Source: Patescibacteria group bacterium
Lineage (GTDB): Bacteria > Patescibacteriota > Microgenomatia > Daviesbacterales > UBA10151
Assembly: GCA_018817205.1 (NCBI GenBank)
Contig: JAHIUE010000040.1
Location: 1 to 5,348, forward strand
Length of the DNA: 5,348 bases
Reading direction: 5' to 3'
The translations under genes and the position numbers were made by a program. The notes under the pieces were generated by a model. It ran no database searches. It was not told the origin of the DNA and was given only the letters and a program-made list of their open reading frames with translations. Positions 5,129 through 5,348 of the stretch are shown here, one piece after another; the stretch's first letter is position 1, and each line of letters begins with the position of its first letter.

Positions 5129-5348
5129 AATTACTGTTTCGGCGCCGGGGAAATTAGTGCTTTTTGGAGAACATGCTGTTATTTATGGCAGGCCTGGCAT
5201 TGTTACAGCCATGGGCCAAAGAATGAAAGCTACTGTTGAACTTATAGATGAACCTATTTTTGAGCTCAATGCCCCTGATGTAAAAGTTTTAGATTACAAA
5301 AAACCTATGGATAAACTGGGAAAAGGAGATATCCCCAAGAGTGCCAAG
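5118..5348 (+). CDS. mvk: Mevalonate kinase, N-terminal part (runs off the window)
   Basis: Seventy-seven codons are open from the ATG at 5118 to the last base, with no stop. The N-terminus MNRKITVSAPGKLVLFGEHA carries the canonical GHMP motif 1 and the mevalonate kinase GEHAVIYGRPGIVTA pattern, with Glu18 and His19 present. It should phosphorylate mevalonate at the 5-hydroxyl with ATP. The ATP-binding and catalytic Asp motifs lie beyond the window and cannot be checked. It overlaps the upstream kinase by 11 bp in another frame and has a good Shine-Dalgarno sequence. Because it keeps the His that the upstream paralogue has lost, it is the better candidate for the true mevalonate kinase. Length and integrity are unknown. 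Confidence 0.9.
   Translation, partial: MNRKITVSAPGKLVLFGEHAVIYGRPGIVTAMGQRMKATVELIDEPIFELNAPDVKVLDYKKPMDKLGKGDIPKSAK

Overview
This window holds most of an upper mevalonate-pathway operon of archaeal type, and it probably comes from a bacterium of the Candidate Phyla Radiation (Patescibacteria, possibly the Microgenomates side). The evidence for that is indirect. The DNA is AT-rich with short gene junctions. HMG-CoA synthase and thiolase are the archaeal versions and lie next to a DUF35 gene, yet the operon also carries a four-helix-bundle (S23/IVP-like) gene, a family typical of bacteria and very common in candidate-phyla genomes. TGA is used as a normal stop, so this is not a lineage that reads UGA as glycine. 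No rRNA or other phylogenetic marker is present, so the assignment stays an inference.

Layout. Bases 1-81 hold the 5' end of a divergent minus-strand gene. A 49-bp divergent intergenic region (82-130) contains an 8-bp perfect inverted repeat and a possible -10 box. Rightward from there: class I HMG-CoA reductase (131-1282), archaeal-type HMG-CoA synthase (1286-2329), acetoacetyl-CoA thiolase of the archaeal/SCP2-like type (2326-3459), a four-helix-bundle protein (3493-3858), a DUF35 OB-fold protein without its zinc ribbon (3906-4205), a GHMP kinase of the mevalonate kinase family (4202-5128), and the first 77 codons of a second, more canonical mevalonate kinase (5118 to the window edge).

How the genes work together. 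Thiolase joins two acetyl-CoA to acetoacetyl-CoA, HMG-CoA synthase adds a third acetyl unit, and HMG-CoA reductase makes mevalonate. The kinases then phosphorylate mevalonate, and perhaps phosphomevalonate, towards isopentenyl diphosphate. In archaea the thiolase, HMG-CoA synthase and DUF35 proteins form one complex that channels acetoacetyl-CoA, and the gene set here suggests the same assembly.

The least expected signal is a degenerate 7-bp tandem repeat (consensus NNNAAAG, best unit cgtaaag). It fills the three non-overlapping junctions of the operon, supplies the stop codons of two genes, and brackets the four-helix-bundle gene that separates thiolase from DUF35. A different heptamer (gttcacg, three copies, 21 bp) lies in frame inside the first kinase. 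Together these look like a heptanucleotide repeat system that has spread through gene junctions and occasionally into coding sequence, with the four-helix-bundle gene as a possible passenger.
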